A stretch of DNA of 64,000 bases from Arthrobacter sp. StoSoilB20 (GTDB lineage Bacteria; Actinomycetota; Actinomycetes; Actinomycetales; Micrococcaceae), in contig NZ_AP024651.1 in the NCBI RefSeq assembly GCF_019977295.1, forward strand, positions 1,364,001 to 1,428,000, given 5' to 3'. Positions 63,656 to 64,000 of the stretch are shown one piece after another. The position numbers and the translations under genes were made by a program. Numbering within the stretch: the stretch's first letter is position 1; each line of letters starts with the position of its first letter. Under the pieces are notes generated by a model. The model was not told where the DNA came from. It did no database searches and saw only the letters and a list, made by a program, of their open reading frames with translations.

Positions 63656-64000
63656 GTGCCCACCGCCGTCGTGTCCGCACTGGACACGGCACCAAGGGCA
63701 GGAAGGGTGGCAGCGCAAGTGGAAGAGAACACCGCAGCCGTGCCGCAGGAATCCCGCCGGCCATCAGCACACGATCTCGAGGTCCTGAGCCGCCAGCTCG
63801 GCCGGCCGGTCAGGGACGTCGTTGAGATCCCTGCACGGTGCGTTTGCGGCAATCCGTTGGTTGCCGCCACGGCGCCGCGGCTCAGCAACGGAACGCCATT
63901 CCCCACCACGTTCTACCTGACCCACCCGGTCATTACTTCCGCGGTGTCGCGGTTGGAAGCCGGCGGGATGATGAACGAGATGAACTCCCGACTGACCGCT
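63656..64000 (+). CDS. DUF501 family protein (3'-truncated by the window end)
   Basis: An open frame runs from GTG 63656 to the end of the window. The translated part includes PSAHDLEVLSRQLGRP, IPARCVCGNPLVAAT and TPFPTTFYLTHPVITSAVSRLE, which are the DUF501 hallmarks. GTG 63671 or 63719 could be the true start. The gene usually sits after eno and the FtsB-like gene in actinobacteria. Function unknown. Confidence 0.82.
   Translation, partial: MPTAVVSALDTAPRAGRVAAQVEENTAAVPQESRRPSAHDLEVLSRQLGRPVRDVVEIPARCVCGNPLVAATAPRLSNGTPFPTTFYLTHPVITSAVSRLEAGGMMNEMNSRLTA

Overview
The window is a contiguous stretch of high-GC actinobacterial chromosome. Gene content and protein style (monomeric isocitrate dehydrogenase, actinobacterial SdhCDAB, ZTP riboswitch upstream of glyA, leaderless GTG starts) point to a Micrococcaceae member, most like Arthrobacter/Paenarthrobacter (P. 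aurescens group). This assignment rests on protein recognition, not on a database search. I find 62 protein genes, the first and last cut by the window edges. There are no rRNA or tRNA genes, CRISPR arrays, insertion sequences or phage genes, and no gene-free stretch exceeds 300 bases.

Layout. 1-508 is the end of icd. 611-7260 is a phosphonate uptake and breakdown locus: phnDCE transporter, an FAD amine oxidase-like enzyme and an N-methyl amino acid oxidase on the minus strand, facing a GntR regulator and a phosphonatase-like HAD hydrolase across a region with two operator-like dyads. 7318-8946 holds a DoxX protein and a Gfo/Idh/MocA oxidoreductase. 9146-14490 is a multiple-monosaccharide ABC importer (gguA, gguB, chvE) with a ROK repressor. 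14802-21813 is a lysine catabolic island: davA (aminovaleramidase), a PucR regulator, an accessory alanine-racemase-family enzyme, an amino acid permease and davB (lysine 2-monooxygenase). 21888-26611 is one-carbon metabolism (purU, glyA with a ZTP riboswitch, folD) plus a gamma-carbonic anhydrase-like protein and a methyltransferase. 26800-32002 is a two-component system, a SHOCT protein and a DrrA-type exporter with two permeases. 32142-36552 carries xth, trpS, a 2'-5' RNA ligase-like protein, a YihY/BrkB protein and a 50-residue membrane protein. 36549-41094 is a carbohydrate locus (two glycosidases and a solute-binding lipoprotein without permeases). 41171-45602 is an alpha/beta hydrolase and sdhCDAB. 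45856-50385 has manC, an M20 amidohydrolase and ohrR-ohr plus an oxidoreductase. 50631-61215 is a nucleoside salvage run: BMP-family ABC importer, cdd, deoA, two DedA proteins, add and a MazG-like protein. 61332-64000 is eno, an FtsB/DivIC-like protein and a DUF501 protein.

Two things stand out. First, the phosphonate locus pairs a phosphonatase homologue with an FAD oxidoreductase instead of the PhnW transaminase. It therefore probably handles an aminophosphonate other than plain 2-aminoethylphosphonate, or uses an oxidative route to phosphonoacetaldehyde. Second, the intergenic DNA is rich in long palindromes, including two families that recur inside the window (551-607 with 32007-32065; 1801-1845 with 22429-22481), and in 16-bp-period tandem repeats. 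Promoters are often of the leaderless type: TAnnnT lies 6-8 nt before the start codon at eleven genes, which also helps fix those starts.
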